Assembly (NCBI GenBank): GCA_046758065.1
Contig: JBHHZM010000017.1
Location: forward strand, 1-34,549
Source of the DNA: JBHHZM01 sp046758065
Lineage (GTDB): Bacteria; Pseudomonadota; Alphaproteobacteria; JAAXGF01
Length of the DNA stretch: 34,549 nucleotides
Direction: 5' to 3'
Position 1 is the stretch's first letter. Every line of letters starts with the position of its first letter. Position numbers and translations under genes: made by a program. Below are positions 34,433 to 34,549 of the stretch, one piece after another. Below the pieces are notes generated by a model. It saw only the letters and a list, made by a program, of their open reading frames with translations. It made no database searches and was not told the DNA's origin.

Positions 34433-34549
34433 TCAATCGGCGAGGGCGTTGACCTTGGCCGCCATGATAAAATCGTTTTCGTGCAGGCCCTTGATCTTGT
34501 GCGTGTAAAACACGACGTGGCAGTAGCCCCAGCCGAAGCTGATATCCGG
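34433..34549 (-). CDS. 4a-hydroxytetrahydrobiopterin dehydratase (partial, C-terminus)
   Basis: Only the last 38 codons are in the window; the gene runs off the right edge. The frame reads PDISFGWGYCHVVFYTHKI then GLHENDFIMAAKVNAL and ends at TGA (34433-34435). This is the C-terminal strand-helix of pterin-4a-carbinolamine dehydratases, with the family pattern THK(I/V)-x-GLxENDFxMA. The enzyme recycles the pterin cofactor of aromatic amino acid hydroxylases. The catalytic histidine motif lies upstream, outside the window. It is transcribed in the same direction as prkA, about 315 bases upstream of it. Confidence 0.8.
   Translation of the reverse strand, partial: PDISFGWGYCHVVFYTHKIKGLHENDFIMAAKVNALAD

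Noticed and set aside
34296..34508. A 70-codon plus-strand frame near the right edge
   Set aside because: It overlaps the pterin dehydratase C-terminus on the other strand, which is a clear family match, and has no ribosome site or known motif.

Overview
The window is GC-rich, densely packed bacterial chromosome. The rplM-rpsI-argC block, the divergent enoyl-CoA hydratase / CoA-binding / O-acetylhomoserine sulfhydrylase trio, the N-terminally extended S9 protein and frequent GTG starts in 4-base overlaps all point to an alphaproteobacterium. Rhodospirillales is my best guess; this is an inference from gene content, not a measurement.

Layout. (1) 1-7177: housekeeping. On the minus strand are rplM, rpsI, a strong intrinsic terminator, then argC and a gamma-carbonic-anhydrase-like gene, with a PaaI-type thioesterase upstream of rplM. 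On the plus strand is a translationally coupled trio ending in O-acetylhomoserine sulfhydrylase, then a tiny secreted peptide gene. A DUF6134-like periplasmic protein lies on the minus strand. (2) 7178-14087: a NMT1/SsuA-type ABC importer (binding protein, permease, ATPase) followed by a fused ATP-dependent 5-oxoprolinase. The importer has a recognisable promoter and a roughly 150-nt leader holding four consecutive perfect hairpins, the last of which buries the Shine-Dalgarno sequence. (3) 14088-14683: insertion-sequence debris, namely an IS256-type transposase tail and perhaps an IS3-type tail. (4) 14684-19487: an envelope-modification operon made of a GT2 glycosyltransferase, a lipid-A-disaccharide-synthase N-domain protein and an ArnT-like GT39 transferase, followed by an OmpR/QseC-type two-component system. 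(5) 19515-24422: polysaccharide genes, namely a UDP-sugar 6-dehydrogenase, two GT4 glycosyltransferases, a YdcF/ElyC-type membrane protein, and a 5' stump of wecB (UDP-GlcNAc 2-epimerase). (6) 24459-29307: accessory metabolism. It holds a fluoroacetate-dehalogenase-like hydrolase with all pocket residues, a type III polyketide synthase coupled to an isoprenylcysteine-methyltransferase-like enzyme, an HD-domain protein of PhnZ/MIOX type, a glutathionyl-hydroquinone reductase, and an unusual Tag-like DNA glycosylase. (7) 29353-34117: the stress module prkA (yeaG)-yeaH-spoVR (ycgB). (8) The window ends inside a pterin-4a-carbinolamine dehydratase gene.

I saw no tRNA, rRNA, CRISPR array, prophage or obvious defence island. 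No single locus is clearly a new system. The best candidates for something undescribed are the structured leader of the ABC operon, the PKS-methyltransferase pair with its divergent dehalogenase, the HD-domain oxygenase-like protein, and the Tag-like glycosylase with a swapped C-terminal half.
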